NCBI GenBank assembly: GCA_021802225.1 | Contig: JAKAAS010000001.1 | Coordinates: 1 to 17,479 of the forward strand | Reading direction: 5' to 3' | Source of the DNA: Bacillota bacterium | Lineage (GTDB): Bacteria > Bacillota_E > Sulfobacillia > Sulfobacillales > Sulfobacillaceae | DNA: 17,479 nucleotides | Shown here: positions 1 through 6,557 of the stretch, piece by piece | How the letters are laid out: every line of letters begins with the position of its first letter | Numbering within the stretch: position 1 is the stretch's first letter | Position numbers and translations under genes: made by a program | Notes under the pieces: model-generated | What the model was told of the DNA's origin: nothing | Database searches by the model: none | Seen by the model: the letters and a program-made list of their open reading frames with translations, nothing else

Positions 1-142
1 GATCCCGGTCAATCCCTGCCCACAAAACCGCACCCCGTCGTGGATTATTGGGGGAAAATTCTTTTTCCGCTGTCCTTAAACCTTTGTCCCTCAAGGCTTC
101 CAAGACAGCGCAAAAGGCTCCCCTAGGATACAAAAAAATCAT
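1..142 (-). CDS. 5' end of an unrecognised minus-strand gene, cut by the window edge
   Basis: The minus strand is open from an ATG at 142 to position 1, giving 47 residues that begin MIFLYPRGAFCAVLEALRD. The ATG sits five bases after AGGGAG, a good ribosome binding site on that strand, which is why I chose it over an upstream extension of the same frame. The visible part is helix-like and charged (LEALRDKGLRTAEKEF) and then runs on to WAGIDRD. I do not recognise a family, and the fragment holds no catalytic motif I can name. It diverges from the plus-strand operon that starts at 240. An overlapping plus-strand reading frame is also open in this stretch but has no start signal. Confidence 0.5.
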   Translation of the reverse strand, partial: MIFLYPRGAFCAVLEALRDKGLRTAEKEFSPNNPRRGAVLWAGIDRD

Positions 143-239
143 CCGGGCTCCCTGGTCCTCTGAGTTGATTCTGCGCGCCCGCGCGTCGAGTTTTGTGTTA
201 TCATAATCAGCAAATATTTCCATAAAAGAGGGATGCCAT
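143..239. promoter_or_regulatory. Divergent intergenic region with AT-rich core
   Basis: This 97-base gap separates two genes that point away from each other, so it should hold both promoters. An AT-rich core at 196-218 contains TATCAT (199-204) on the plus strand and TATGAT (200-205 read backwards) on the minus strand, each a fair -10 match. I see no convincing -35 at 17 bases for either. A GC-rich run (gcgcgcccgcgcg) lies at about 172-184. AGAGGG at 227-232 is the ribosome binding site of the gene at 240. The small ribbon-helix-helix protein encoded next door could bind here, which is inference. Confidence 0.35.
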
Positions 240-416
240 ATGATCAGCGAACCGAAAACCGCCCGCATATCCCTATATGTCACCCCCACCTGCCGAGCGC
301 AATTGGACCAACTCTGGCGTGATACCGGCCGGCAAAAAAGCGAGATTGTCGCGGAGGCCCTGGCGCAATACTTTGCGGCAGCACAAGAACGCGGAGTCGT
401 TCGGGATCCGATGTGA
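240..416 (+). CDS. Ribbon-helix-helix (CopG/Arc-like) DNA-binding protein, 58 aa
   Basis: This is a 58-residue protein that is easily missed because of its size. After a short lead, residues 8-14 (ARISLYV) fit the beta strand that pairs in the dimer and contacts DNA. Residues 16-28 fit helix A, and 32-48 (QKSEIVAEALAQYFAA) fit helix B, with the usual polar turn TGRQKSE between them. This is the classic layout of CopG/Arc/MetJ-type repressors, which bind operators as dimers of dimers. AGAGGG at 227-232 lies seven bases before the ATG. The stop codon overlaps the GTG start of the next gene (GTGA at 413-416), so the two are probably translationally coupled. It probably autoregulates this operon. 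It could also be the antitoxin half of a lost toxin pair, but no toxin-like gene follows. Confidence 0.8.
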   Translation: MISEPKTARISLYVTPTCRAQLDQLWRDTGRQKSEIVAEALAQYFAAAQERGVVRDPM

Positions 417-1201
417 GAATCTTCCGACCCGCTTCCGCTCCACCTCCCAAAGACGCCATGCTGCCCGGCCCCTCTCGCCGCCTGTTCGGGCTGTTTCTGG
501 TCTATCGATGGCTCCTCACCGGTGTGATCACCTGGGTGGTGTGGGAAGCCCCCTTTTATCATGTGTCCTTGCCTATCGGCTGGCCGTTGGTGGGCTTTCT
601 GGTGCTGTACGACGGGCTCCTGTGGGGACTGTGGCGATCGGTGGACTTTGCGGTCTGGGGATCTCTTCTGAGCCTTCTGGCCCTGGGACTCGATACCTTA
701 ATCGCCGGTCTGATTTTGTTGGAGTTCGCGTACCCGACCAGTACCGATTCGCCCGTCTTTTTGCCTCTGCTGGTTTTTGAAGGATGGACATATTGGAATT
801 GGGTGGGCGGGCTCGTCACGTTAGCGGCCACGGAGCTTCTGTTGCTAGGCACCTGGTTCTATCAGAAAGTGGTCGGACACGCCGCCTTTTCCCCGGCTTT
901 ATTAGTCTTTTGGGCGATTACCCTGGTCATTTTGTCCACCGTGCCCATGAGTGTGGCGCAGCCCGCCCAGACGGCAACAACCGCCGGGCCGGATCATCCA
1001 GAGCATGCCGGCGATGCCCGGGAAGACGACCCGTTGGCGGAATTGACGGAGCGGGAACGGGAAGTCTACCAGCATCTGAAACAAGCGCGCAGCGTCACGG
1101 AAATCGCCCAATCCTGCCATATTGAGCCGACCACGGTCAAAACCCATATCCGCAATATTTATCGCAAATTGGGCATCAGTGAGCGCGAGCAATTACCTTA
1201 A
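413..1201 (+). CDS. Membrane-anchored LuxR-type transcription regulator
   Basis: The protein has 262 residues. Residues 24-182 are strongly hydrophobic and can be divided into five or six membrane segments (about 24-46, 54-74, 80-106, 115-149, 160-182). A polar linker, 183-207, follows. Residues 208-262 are a LuxR/GerE helix-turn-helix: LTERERE, then IAQSCHIEPTTVKTHI and IYRKLGISERE, matching the family signature closely. There is no receiver domain, so this is a one-component regulator in which the membrane part, similar in layout to histidine-kinase sensor regions, would talk directly to the DNA-binding domain at the membrane. The GTG at 413 is chosen because it overlaps the preceding stop in a GTGA. 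An ATG at 458 is an alternative that keeps all membrane segments. The ligand is unknown. The protein stops directly after the HTH. Confidence 0.8.
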   Translation: MRIFRPASAPPPKDAMLPGPSRRLFGLFLVYRWLLTGVITWVVWEAPFYHVSLPIGWPLVGFLVLYDGLLWGLWRSVDFAVWGSLLSLLALGLDTLIAGLILLEFAYPTSTDSPVFLPLLVFEGWTYWNWVGGLVTLAATELLLLGTWFYQKVVGHAAFSPALLVFWAITLVILSTVPMSVAQPAQTATTAGPDHPEHAGDAREDDPLAELTEREREVYQHLKQARSVTEIAQSCHIEPTTVKTHIRNIYRKLGISEREQLP

Positions 1202-1203
1202 CA

Positions 1204-1223
1204 GCCCCGGTGGACTCCGGGGC
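1204..1223. other. GC-rich hairpin just after the LuxR-type gene
   Basis: GCCCCGG (1204-1210), a six-base loop, then CCGGGGC (1217-1223) form a perfect 7-bp stem two bases after the stop of the membrane regulator. There is no run of T after it, so it is not a standard intrinsic terminator. It may stabilise the 3' end of the regulator mRNA, or attenuate transcription into the next three genes. The ribosome binding site of the next gene (AGGAGG, 1250-1255) lies 27 bases downstream and is not part of the stem. Confidence 0.4.
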
Positions 1224-1264
1224 CTACACCGTGGGGCCAAGCCCCAGACAGGAGGACTCGCAAC

Positions 1265-2062
1265 ATGTGGAGTGCCATGGTTCTCAATTTTCTCCTCACC
1301 CCCGCTTCGCGAACTCCGCCTCCGACCGGAACCCGTGTCCCCTGGCATATTGCGGGCACGATGCGGTCGACGGCGCATTTTCGCACCGTCTCCCACACCC
1401 GGGGCCTACATGATCTCCCGAGTGCGGTGCATTTTCATCTGCAACAGGCCTATTATTATGAGATTCCCTGGAGACCGCCTGGGGTGGGTCAGTCTTCCCC
1501 GGCCGTCTTCCATCTGTCGGCCCGCCCGGGCCAAACCGTGGCCGCGCGGGAAATCGCCTGGAACCCGACACAGCACACAGCATGGATCAAAGTGGGCATT
1601 CCCACCGATCCCGTTAATCTTCCGAGCCCTGGTGTGACGGCAGCGATGCCCGTGCCGCCCCCTGGCGGCAGCGGGACCTCTTATATCACCGGAGCCTACT
1701 GTGAAACCGGGTGGAATGATATCTTTGGGATTACCGTGGGCATTGTCTGGAACTATGTCAGCTTCGCCTATAATGGCCTCTCCGTCAGCGATTATCACAC
1801 ATGGAGCCAACACCGTGCGCCCTTTCCGGATGGAGACATTTTCCTTATGGCGCAACCGGGTCAACAGGCAACATCCCAGAGCATTCGCGGAACCACTCTG
1901 GCCGTGGAAGATGCTCCGGCTTTTCAGAACACCCAAATTCTTTGGGCGGACAATGTGGTCACGGGATATGCCAATGGCCGCGTGACCGGATCTGCCCAAA
2001 CCTGGGCCTGGGGGCCTGACAAAAATCTTTTGGGAGGATGGTGGCAAATTGTTCATAACTAA
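1265..2062 (+). CDS. Unrecognised Trp/Tyr-rich, probably beta-fold protein, 265 aa
   Basis: A textbook AGGAGG at 1250-1255 with a nine-base spacer fixes the ATG at 1265. I do not recognise the family. The protein is rich in Trp, Tyr, Gly, Pro and Thr and has few charged residues and a single Cys. The pattern suggests a beta-sandwich with a proline/glycine-rich hinge (PVPPPGGSGTSY) near residue 135. Past the hinge, segments such as FGITVGIVWNYVSFAY and GGWWQIVHN look like alternating strands. The N-terminus is mildly hydrophobic but not a clear signal peptide, so export is uncertain. It lies in the operon behind a membrane-bound regulator, and its stop overlaps the next gene, a membrane protein, so the two may work together at the cell surface. 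A long open frame antisense to it has no start signal. Confidence 0.75.
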   Translation: MWSAMVLNFLLTPASRTPPPTGTRVPWHIAGTMRSTAHFRTVSHTRGLHDLPSAVHFHLQQAYYYEIPWRPPGVGQSSPAVFHLSARPGQTVAAREIAWNPTQHTAWIKVGIPTDPVNLPSPGVTAAMPVPPPGGSGTSYITGAYCETGWNDIFGITVGIVWNYVSFAYNGLSVSDYHTWSQHRAPFPDGDIFLMAQPGQQATSQSIRGTTLAVEDAPAFQNTQILWADNVVTGYANGRVTGSAQTWAWGPDKNLLGGWWQIVHN

Positions 2063-2543
2063 GCCGAGCCGCATAGAAACTGGGGGATATGGGGCGCTGT
2101 GTCTCAGCGTGGCGTGGGACGCCATGATTGTGCTCCGCCTCGTCCATAGACCGCTGCCGGTGTCGTTTTTCTTACCTTGGATGTTGGCCGGTCTTTTGGC
2201 TCTGATATTCGCCGTGGCCTCCCCTTTCCGCAACGAATCGCTCCGTGTGCTGGCGCAGTTTATCCTGATCTTTGCCCTCGTCCTGGTGACGTTTTTTTCC
2301 GATGGCACCAATCTCAGTTTGTGGGTCGCCTTAGCCGTCTTCCTGGGCCCCCCGTCTTCGGCAATAGGACGCCGTCTTGCAGCCTTGGGGTGCGGCGTGG
2401 CCCATATGGTCGCGCAATTCACTCTCCTCCCCCTGCCGCCGGCTCAGGCCCCCTGGGCCTACCTCACCATTCAGGCCACCGGGGTCGCCGGCTTCGTGTT
2501 GTGGAAAGCCTGGGGACGCCGGCGTCATCAGACACCGTCCTGA
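2049..2543 (+). CDS. Small polytopic membrane protein, 164 aa
   Basis: The TTG at 2049 is the likely start. It follows GGGAGG (2032-2037) by eleven bases and lies inside the last codons of the preceding gene, a 14-base overlap that implies coupled translation. The next in-frame ATG is at 2124 and would cut off the first membrane segment. Hydrophobic segments fall at about 14-30, 39-58, 66-83, 88-101, 108-128 and 135-153, so four to six membrane passes are likely. The C-terminal WKAWGRRRH is positive and probably cytoplasmic. No family motif was recognised. The stop overlaps the next start as TGATGA-type ATGA, so it belongs to the same operon as the NmrA-like gene. Confidence 0.65.
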   Translation: MFITKPSRIETGGYGALCLSVAWDAMIVLRLVHRPLPVSFFLPWMLAGLLALIFAVASPFRNESLRVLAQFILIFALVLVTFFSDGTNLSLWVALAVFLGPPSSAIGRRLAALGCGVAHMVAQFTLLPLPPAQAPWAYLTIQATGVAGFVLWKAWGRRRHQTPS

Positions 2544-3445
2544 TGACCAGGTGGCGACGAATTGTGGTGTTGGGAGCCGCCGGCAATCAAGGGGGATATG
2601 TGGCGCGACAAGGCCTGGCTGCGGGTTGGACGGTGCGGGCCGTGACCCGCCATCCTGAAGGGGATCAGGCGCGGCAGTTATCCCAGTGCGGAGCGGACGT
2701 CATGCGGGGGGATATGGCAGATCCGGAGACGTTAAAACCGATCTTTCAAGGCGCCGACGGAATCTTTAGCGTGCAAAATTTTTGGGAAGGGGGGATGCAT
2801 CACGAAATCTCACTGGGAATGCATGTGCTGAAAGCCGCGGGCGCAGCGGGGACGCCGCATATCGTCTATACGTCAGGGTTGGGTGCCGAGCACCCGAAAA
2901 ATGTACCGGCCATTGATGGCAAAGCCTTTTTGGAAACGTTGCTGCGACAATCAGGTCTGCCGTTTACGATTTTGCGGCCGGGGCTCTTCATGGATGATTT
3001 TCTGGGAGCCTCTTTACCGTTTCCCCGCCCCATTCAACGGATTCTGTCACGCCATCGTTTGTGGGTGGGACGATGGTTTCTCGCCACCTTGCGGGCTGTC
3101 ATGGCCCCGGATCATCCCGTTCCCTTAACAACGCTCATGGATGTGGGGAACATGGCCCGGTGGGCCTTTGAGCATCCCCAGGTGTCTTCCGGTCAGACTT
3201 ATGAACTGATTGGCACCGCACAAGCCGTATTAACATTATGTGCGCAGTGGAACGCCCTCATGCCCCAGCCTATCCCGAGGATTCCCGGGTTGGCGCCAGG
3301 GCTACGTTTAGCCCATCCCCAGATGTCCGCCTTACTCTACTGGTTGAGGAACCGATCCTGGGCATCTACCTCCACACCCCTCCGCTTGCAAACCTATGAG
3401 GAGTGGTTAACCCGCATCCATCAGACAGATTGTCGATCGTCGTGA
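2543..3445 (+). CDS. NmrA-like NAD(P)-binding protein, 300 aa
   Basis: The ATG at 2543 overlaps the stop of the previous gene. The frame is open well upstream, but that part is antisense-like filler in the membrane gene and would bury the nucleotide site 130 residues in. From this start, residues 6-18 (RIVVLGAAGNQGG) are the Rossmann strand and GxxGxxG loop exactly where NmrA and atypical short-chain dehydrogenases carry them. VRAVTRHP (31-38) follows as the second strand. YTSGLGAE (109-116), the DGK at 125-127 and FTILRPGLFMDDF (141-153) match NmrA-type proteins. These bind NAD(P) and act either as redox-sensing regulators or as reductases. The usual YxxxK catalytic pair is not evident, so a sensing role is possible. 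It is the last gene of the operon. No terminator with a T run follows. Confidence 0.85.
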   Translation: MTRWRRIVVLGAAGNQGGYVARQGLAAGWTVRAVTRHPEGDQARQLSQCGADVMRGDMADPETLKPIFQGADGIFSVQNFWEGGMHHEISLGMHVLKAAGAAGTPHIVYTSGLGAEHPKNVPAIDGKAFLETLLRQSGLPFTILRPGLFMDDFLGASLPFPRPIQRILSRHRLWVGRWFLATLRAVMAPDHPVPLTTLMDVGNMARWAFEHPQVSSGQTYELIGTAQAVLTLCAQWNALMPQPIPRIPGLAPGLRLAHPQMSALLYWLRNRSWASTSTPLRLQTYEEWLTRIHQTDCRSS

Positions 3446-3645
3446 GACGTAAAAACTCACCCCAGGCTTAGGGCATCTCACATTTCTGGGAGAAGGCATC
3501 GGAACACCTTCTATTGTATTAGAATTATCCTGAGTTCCTAAGCCAGGGACACACCATAAAGAGGGATGAACCATGACACGTTGCCCGGGACTTATCGGAT
3601 GGATTGCCGTAATACCGGTTCCAACCACTTCTCCACACCAAACAA
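3446..3645. other. Gene-free junction with a nested inverted repeat
   Basis: No intact gene is visible here. GGCTTAGG (3465-3472) pairs perfectly with CCTAAGCC (3537-3544), and inside this AGAAGG (3491-3496) pairs with CCTTCT (3507-3512). Together they form a possible two-level stem of about 80 bases. It is followed by GAGGG (3561-3565) and an ATG at 3573 that opens a 41-codon frame ending at 3698. That small frame begins like a signal peptide (MTRCPGLIGWIAVIPV) but runs into the ispF remnant out of frame, so it may be the stump of a broken gene. The repeat could be a 5' leader structure or the fold of a small mobile repeat. Neither can be decided from one copy. Confidence 0.4.
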
Positions 3646-3861
3646 GCCACCATTCACAATGTGGACATGGTGGTGGAAGCGGAACAGCCGAAACTTAAAC
3701 CCCACTTCCCGGCTATACGCCACAATATTGCTGAGGCCCTAGCCATTGCGCTCGATCAAGTGGGGACCAAAGGGAAAACATCCGAAGGAACGGGCTATCT
3801 TGGGCGAAGAGAAGCTATTGCCGTCCGAGTGGTGGCTTTGGTGGAAATCACACACGGTTAG
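3646..3861 (+). pseudogene. ispF: 3' remnant of ispF (MECDP synthase)
   Basis: The frame read from 3646 gives a stretch with IHNVDMVVEAEQPKLKP, then KGKTSEGTGYLGRREAIA and a stop at 3859. This is the C-terminal part of 2-C-methyl-D-erythritol 2,4-cyclodiphosphate synthase, an enzyme of the non-mevalonate isoprenoid pathway. The order of a strand ending in NVD, a helix, then K-x-K-T-S-E-G and G-R-x-E-x-I-A is diagnostic. Only about 70 of the usual 155-160 residues remain. The N-terminal metal-binding Asp and His residues are absent, and the frame is closed by a stop at 3610-3612 with no ribosome binding site nearby. It therefore cannot make a working enzyme. The good state of the remaining residues suggests recent formation. 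It may mark where the defence region joined, or a duplicated gene end. Confidence 0.75.
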
Positions 3862-3965
3862 CATTGGTCGCATTGCTAAGAGAAAATGCAGGTGTGCGAT
3901 GATGTTGCCTGACCTCCGTCTCTATGTATTAGTGGTATTGATAATCTGAACTTGTGTGGCCGTGT

Positions 3966-4006
3966 CACCTTAAGGTGTAAACTGTGGCGAACAAAAGTCC
4001 GACTCA
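3966..4006. repeat. Palindrome next to a possible insertion-sequence end
   Basis: CACCTTAAGGTG at 3966-3977 is a perfect 12-base palindrome. It runs into a stretch at 3974-4004 (gtgtaaactgtggcg, then aacaaaagtccgactc) that resembles, from memory, the terminal repeats of IS21-type elements, which carry gcgaa and agtcc blocks. No transposase of that kind is in the window and no second copy was found. I therefore list it only as a possible orphan end. It lies immediately beside the stop codon of the AlbA_2 gene (4007-4009), at the edge of the defence block. Confidence 0.25.
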
Positions 4007-4975
4007 TTAATCCTCAGTCACGACCAACCGGTCTCCGGTTTTCAATAATCTCATCACTTGAATGCGGCTCTGCATTCTCGGAGAATCCATTCGCATGCTG
4101 ATAAAGTACAAGCGCGGTTCTTCTTTTGGCACCGTCAGTTTAATGTCGAACATGACATTTAACTCAATGTCTTGCCAGAGGGGAAAGTCTCCAGGAATTG
4201 ATTGCTTCCTAATCAGACACTTCGCCTCGTAGCTCTCCGGCCCCACTGTTAAAGTACAGGAACTTTGCGCAATCTGCGTCGGTACAGACACTACGCCCCA
4301 CCGGGGGTCGAGAGCTACCTGATAGAGTACATATTCGGCCGGAGAGGGCGACAGATTGCTTACCTTGACCTGAAATTCAAGAGGTTCGGAATGGGGCGCA
4401 TTAACGGTTGAATACACCAAGGGTACGTCGTTCCCTGGACACAGTTCGCGATCCGATAGGAACAAACGGGCTCGTAGGGTCGGGCTCGTCGCACGGTTCA
4501 TCACGTCCCGCACTTCGTAGTCTTCCATTGGCAGTGACTGAAAATTAAAGCGCTTATAGTATCGATTGTCGGATGCCATGTGTGGGGCACGCATGCTCTG
4601 TGGAATATAGACGACATAGATCTCTGTTCCGGTAGACAGCAATACCGGATTTATGCGGATTCCGTCAATGCGGGGATGAATGGTAGAATTGATGACACTT
4701 TCCAACCATTCTCGGCTAATCTCTTTCGCATTATATCCCTCATCCAAGGCCACCGGAAGATGCTGTTTCGGTTTGTCTCCCTCCTTGATTCCATACACAA
4801 TCGTCCCCCCAGCGGCATTTGCAAACGCCGAGATATCCTTGGACAATTCTTTTTTTGCTGGCTCTGTCCTAGCCAGACTAGGACAAGATTTATATTCCAA
4901 TGTCAAGTTTTCCATGACCTGGTCATCGACCAAGCGTTGAAGATCGTTTTGTGTCCATTCCCATGGCTCCCGCAT
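4007..4975 (-). CDS. Schlafen-type AlbA_2 domain protein, 322 aa
   Basis: Residues about 23-155 fit the AlbA_2 (Schlafen AAA_4) domain. NLTLEYKSC is the entry strand with the E-x-K pair (27, 29), KELSKDISAFANAAGGTIVYGI (42-63) is the family hallmark helix and strand, and the domain closes with IYVVYIPQS and NRYYKRFN. Such domains occur in putative nucleic-acid-binding or RNA-cleaving proteins and are common in defence islands. Residues 170-322 appear beta-rich (FQVKVSNLSPSPAEYVLYQV, then VMFDIKLTV) and could be an Ig-like or sensing domain. The winged-helix tail usual in longer family members is absent. GAGGGG lies about ten bases before the ATG. The gene diverges from hsdM across 112 bases, so a shared regulatory region is likely. 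Its role in restriction is inferred only from position. Confidence 0.75.
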   Translation of the reverse strand: MREPWEWTQNDLQRLVDDQVMENLTLEYKSCPSLARTEPAKKELSKDISAFANAAGGTIVYGIKEGDKPKQHLPVALDEGYNAKEISREWLESVINSTIHPRIDGIRINPVLLSTGTEIYVVYIPQSMRAPHMASDNRYYKRFNFQSLPMEDYEVRDVMNRATSPTLRARLFLSDRELCPGNDVPLVYSTVNAPHSEPLEFQVKVSNLSPSPAEYVLYQVALDPRWGVVSVPTQIAQSSCTLTVGPESYEAKCLIRKQSIPGDFPLWQDIELNVMFDIKLTVPKEEPRLYFISMRMDSPRMQSRIQVMRLLKTGDRLVVTED

Positions 4976-5087
4976 TCACCACACCCCTCTGTACAAATCA
5001 CACAAAGTTCTCCATCATCCCACCCAAATGCGGTATGATCTGACTATACACAAATGATATGGTGAATGAAAGGAGATTCCAATAGCC
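4976..5087. promoter_or_regulatory. Divergent control region of the AlbA_2 gene and the hsd operon
   Basis: This 112-base gap must carry the promoters of both flanking transcription units. On the plus strand, TATGAT (5034-5039) and TATACA (5045-5050) are possible -10 elements, but neither has a good -35 at the expected distance. AAAGGAG at 5069-5074 is the ribosome binding site for hsdM, with a rather long spacer of thirteen bases to the GTG at 5088. On the minus strand, GAGGGG serves the AlbA_2 gene. No clear operator palindrome was seen. Confidence 0.4.
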
Positions 5088-6557
5088 GTGGCTTTGACGC
5101 TCCAAGCACTCGAATCCCATCTCTGGGAGTCTGCTAATATCCTCCGAGGTAGTATTGATTCCGCTGACTACAAGCAGTACATCTTTGGGCTCCTGTTCTT
5201 GAAACGGCTCAATGATGTCTTTGATGAAGAACGTGCAGCCCTGGAAGATGTCCCCGGTGCAGATCCGGATGAGCCGGTGGAATACCAATTCTTCGTCCCG
5301 GAACGGGCTCGATGGAGTCATCTCCGCACGATCGCAGTCAACGTGGGAGCCGCTATTAATAAAGCGTTTGAAGCCTTGGAAGAACAAAATCGTAGACTGG
5401 AAGGCGTCCTCGTCAGCATTGATTTCAACCATAAGGAACGGCTTCCCGACCAGGTCTTATTGCGCCTCTTGGCACACTTTAGTCAGATCCGCATCGGGAA
5501 TCGAGACCTCCCAGAACCGGATATGCTCGGACGTGCGTATGAGTATCTCATCGCAGAATTTGCAGATGATGCTGGCAAAAAGGGTGGCGAGTTTTATACT
5601 CCGCGTGGTGTCGTGCAACTGATCGTCGCACTCCTCCAGCCTGCAGAAGGCATGCGGATTTGTGACCCCACGGTAGGCTCAGGTGGCATGCTCATTGAAT
5701 CCGTCCACTATATCGAGTCCCATGGTGGCAATGCCAAGAACGTGAGTCTCTATGGGCAAGAAAAGAATCTCAATACATGGAGCATTTGCAAAATGAACAT
5801 ATTGCTTCATGGCTTGGTTGATGCACGGATTGAAAAAGGCGATACCATCCGTGACCCCAAACTCGTGGAACATGGTGAGTTGATGCTGTTTGACCGGGTG
5901 ATTGCCAATCCTCCCTTCAGTTTAAAAGATTGGGGACGCGAGGTGGCTGAACACGATGCCTATGGACGCTTCCCGTATGGACTACCTCCTAAAAGTTATG
6001 GGGATCTCGCCTTTGTGCAGCATATGGTCGCCAGTTTAAACATTACCGGACGGCTCGGCGTGGTCATGCCGCATGGGATCTTATTCCGGGGCAACAGCGA
6101 GCAGCACATCCGGCAGGGACTCTTGGAGCAGAACCTCATCGATGCCGTAATCGGACTCCCTCCGAATCTCTTTTATGGCACTGGAATTCCCGCCAGTATC
6201 TTGATCATTCAAAAGTCTCGACCTGCCAGTCATCAGAACAGGGTTTTGTTTATTGATGGATCGCGAGACTTCCAAGCCGGCAAGAATCAGAATTCGCTGC
6301 GTCCCGAAGATATCGCCAAGATCGTGGAGGCGTACTTAACCTATCAGGACCTCGAGAACTATGCGCGGGTCGTCTCGTTGGATGAGATCCGGCAAAACGA
6401 TTACAACCTCAACATCTCCCGATACGTGGGCATCACCAAAGAGGCTGAGGTGGTGGACATTGGAGCCGTCATTCAGGAACTAAGAGAACTGGAGGCCGAA
6501 CGGGCTGAACTGGAAGCGAAGATGTATGGGTATCTGAAGGAGTTGGGGTATGAATAA
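5088..6557 (+). CDS. hsdM: Type I restriction-modification methyltransferase subunit
   Basis: This is the modification subunit, which with HsdS transfers a methyl group from S-adenosylmethionine to adenine (N6) in the recognition site. It has 489 residues, a normal length. The N-terminus ESHLWESANILRGSIDSADY is typical of HsdM_N, and FGLLFLKRLNDVFDEE follows. GEFYTPRGVVQLIV (168-180) leads into the cofactor loop DPTVGSGG (193-200). The catalytic NPPF is at 274-277. A coiled helix at about 460-486 (ELRELEAERAELEAKM) ends the protein and should contact HsdS. The GTG start at 5088 gives the family's usual MALT N-terminus. The stop overlaps hsdS by eight bases. All motifs are intact, so the protein should be active. 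The gene order M-S-R recalls the type IC systems, but I cannot assign a subtype firmly. Confidence 0.95.
   Translation: MALTLQALESHLWESANILRGSIDSADYKQYIFGLLFLKRLNDVFDEERAALEDVPGADPDEPVEYQFFVPERARWSHLRTIAVNVGAAINKAFEALEEQNRRLEGVLVSIDFNHKERLPDQVLLRLLAHFSQIRIGNRDLPEPDMLGRAYEYLIAEFADDAGKKGGEFYTPRGVVQLIVALLQPAEGMRICDPTVGSGGMLIESVHYIESHGGNAKNVSLYGQEKNLNTWSICKMNILLHGLVDARIEKGDTIRDPKLVEHGELMLFDRVIANPPFSLKDWGREVAEHDAYGRFPYGLPPKSYGDLAFVQHMVASLNITGRLGVVMPHGILFRGNSEQHIRQGLLEQNLIDAVIGLPPNLFYGTGIPASILIIQKSRPASHQNRVLFIDGSRDFQAGKNQNSLRPEDIAKIVEAYLTYQDLENYARVVSLDEIRQNDYNLNISRYVGITKEAEVVDIGAVIQELRELEAERAELEAKMYGYLKELGYE

Noticed and set aside
240..416. RHH protein as antitoxin of a toxin-antitoxin pair
   Set aside because: The next gene is a membrane LuxR-type regulator, not a toxin-like protein, and no small toxin frame lies nearby.
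277..780. 167-codon plus-strand frame over the RHH and LuxR-type genes
   Set aside because: It is a shadow of two genes that have recognisable domains; the composition is Arg/Ser/Pro-rich.
1204..1223. Intrinsic terminator after the LuxR-type gene
   Set aside because: The stem is strong but no T run follows on either strand, so I list it only as a hairpin.
1406..2422. 338-codon open frame on the minus strand
   Set aside because: It is antisense to two genes with good ribosome binding sites, has an Arg/His/Pro-rich composition without domain character and no start signal.
2177..2542. Upstream extension of the NmrA-like frame
   Set aside because: It would place the nucleotide-binding loop 130 residues into the protein and overlaps the membrane gene entirely; the overlapping ATG at 2543 fits the family N-terminus.
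3573..3698. 41-codon ORF with a ribosome binding site, signal-peptide-like start
   Set aside because: Its second half lies out of frame in the ispF remnant, so at most the first 20-25 codons could be real; recorded as a possible broken gene start only.
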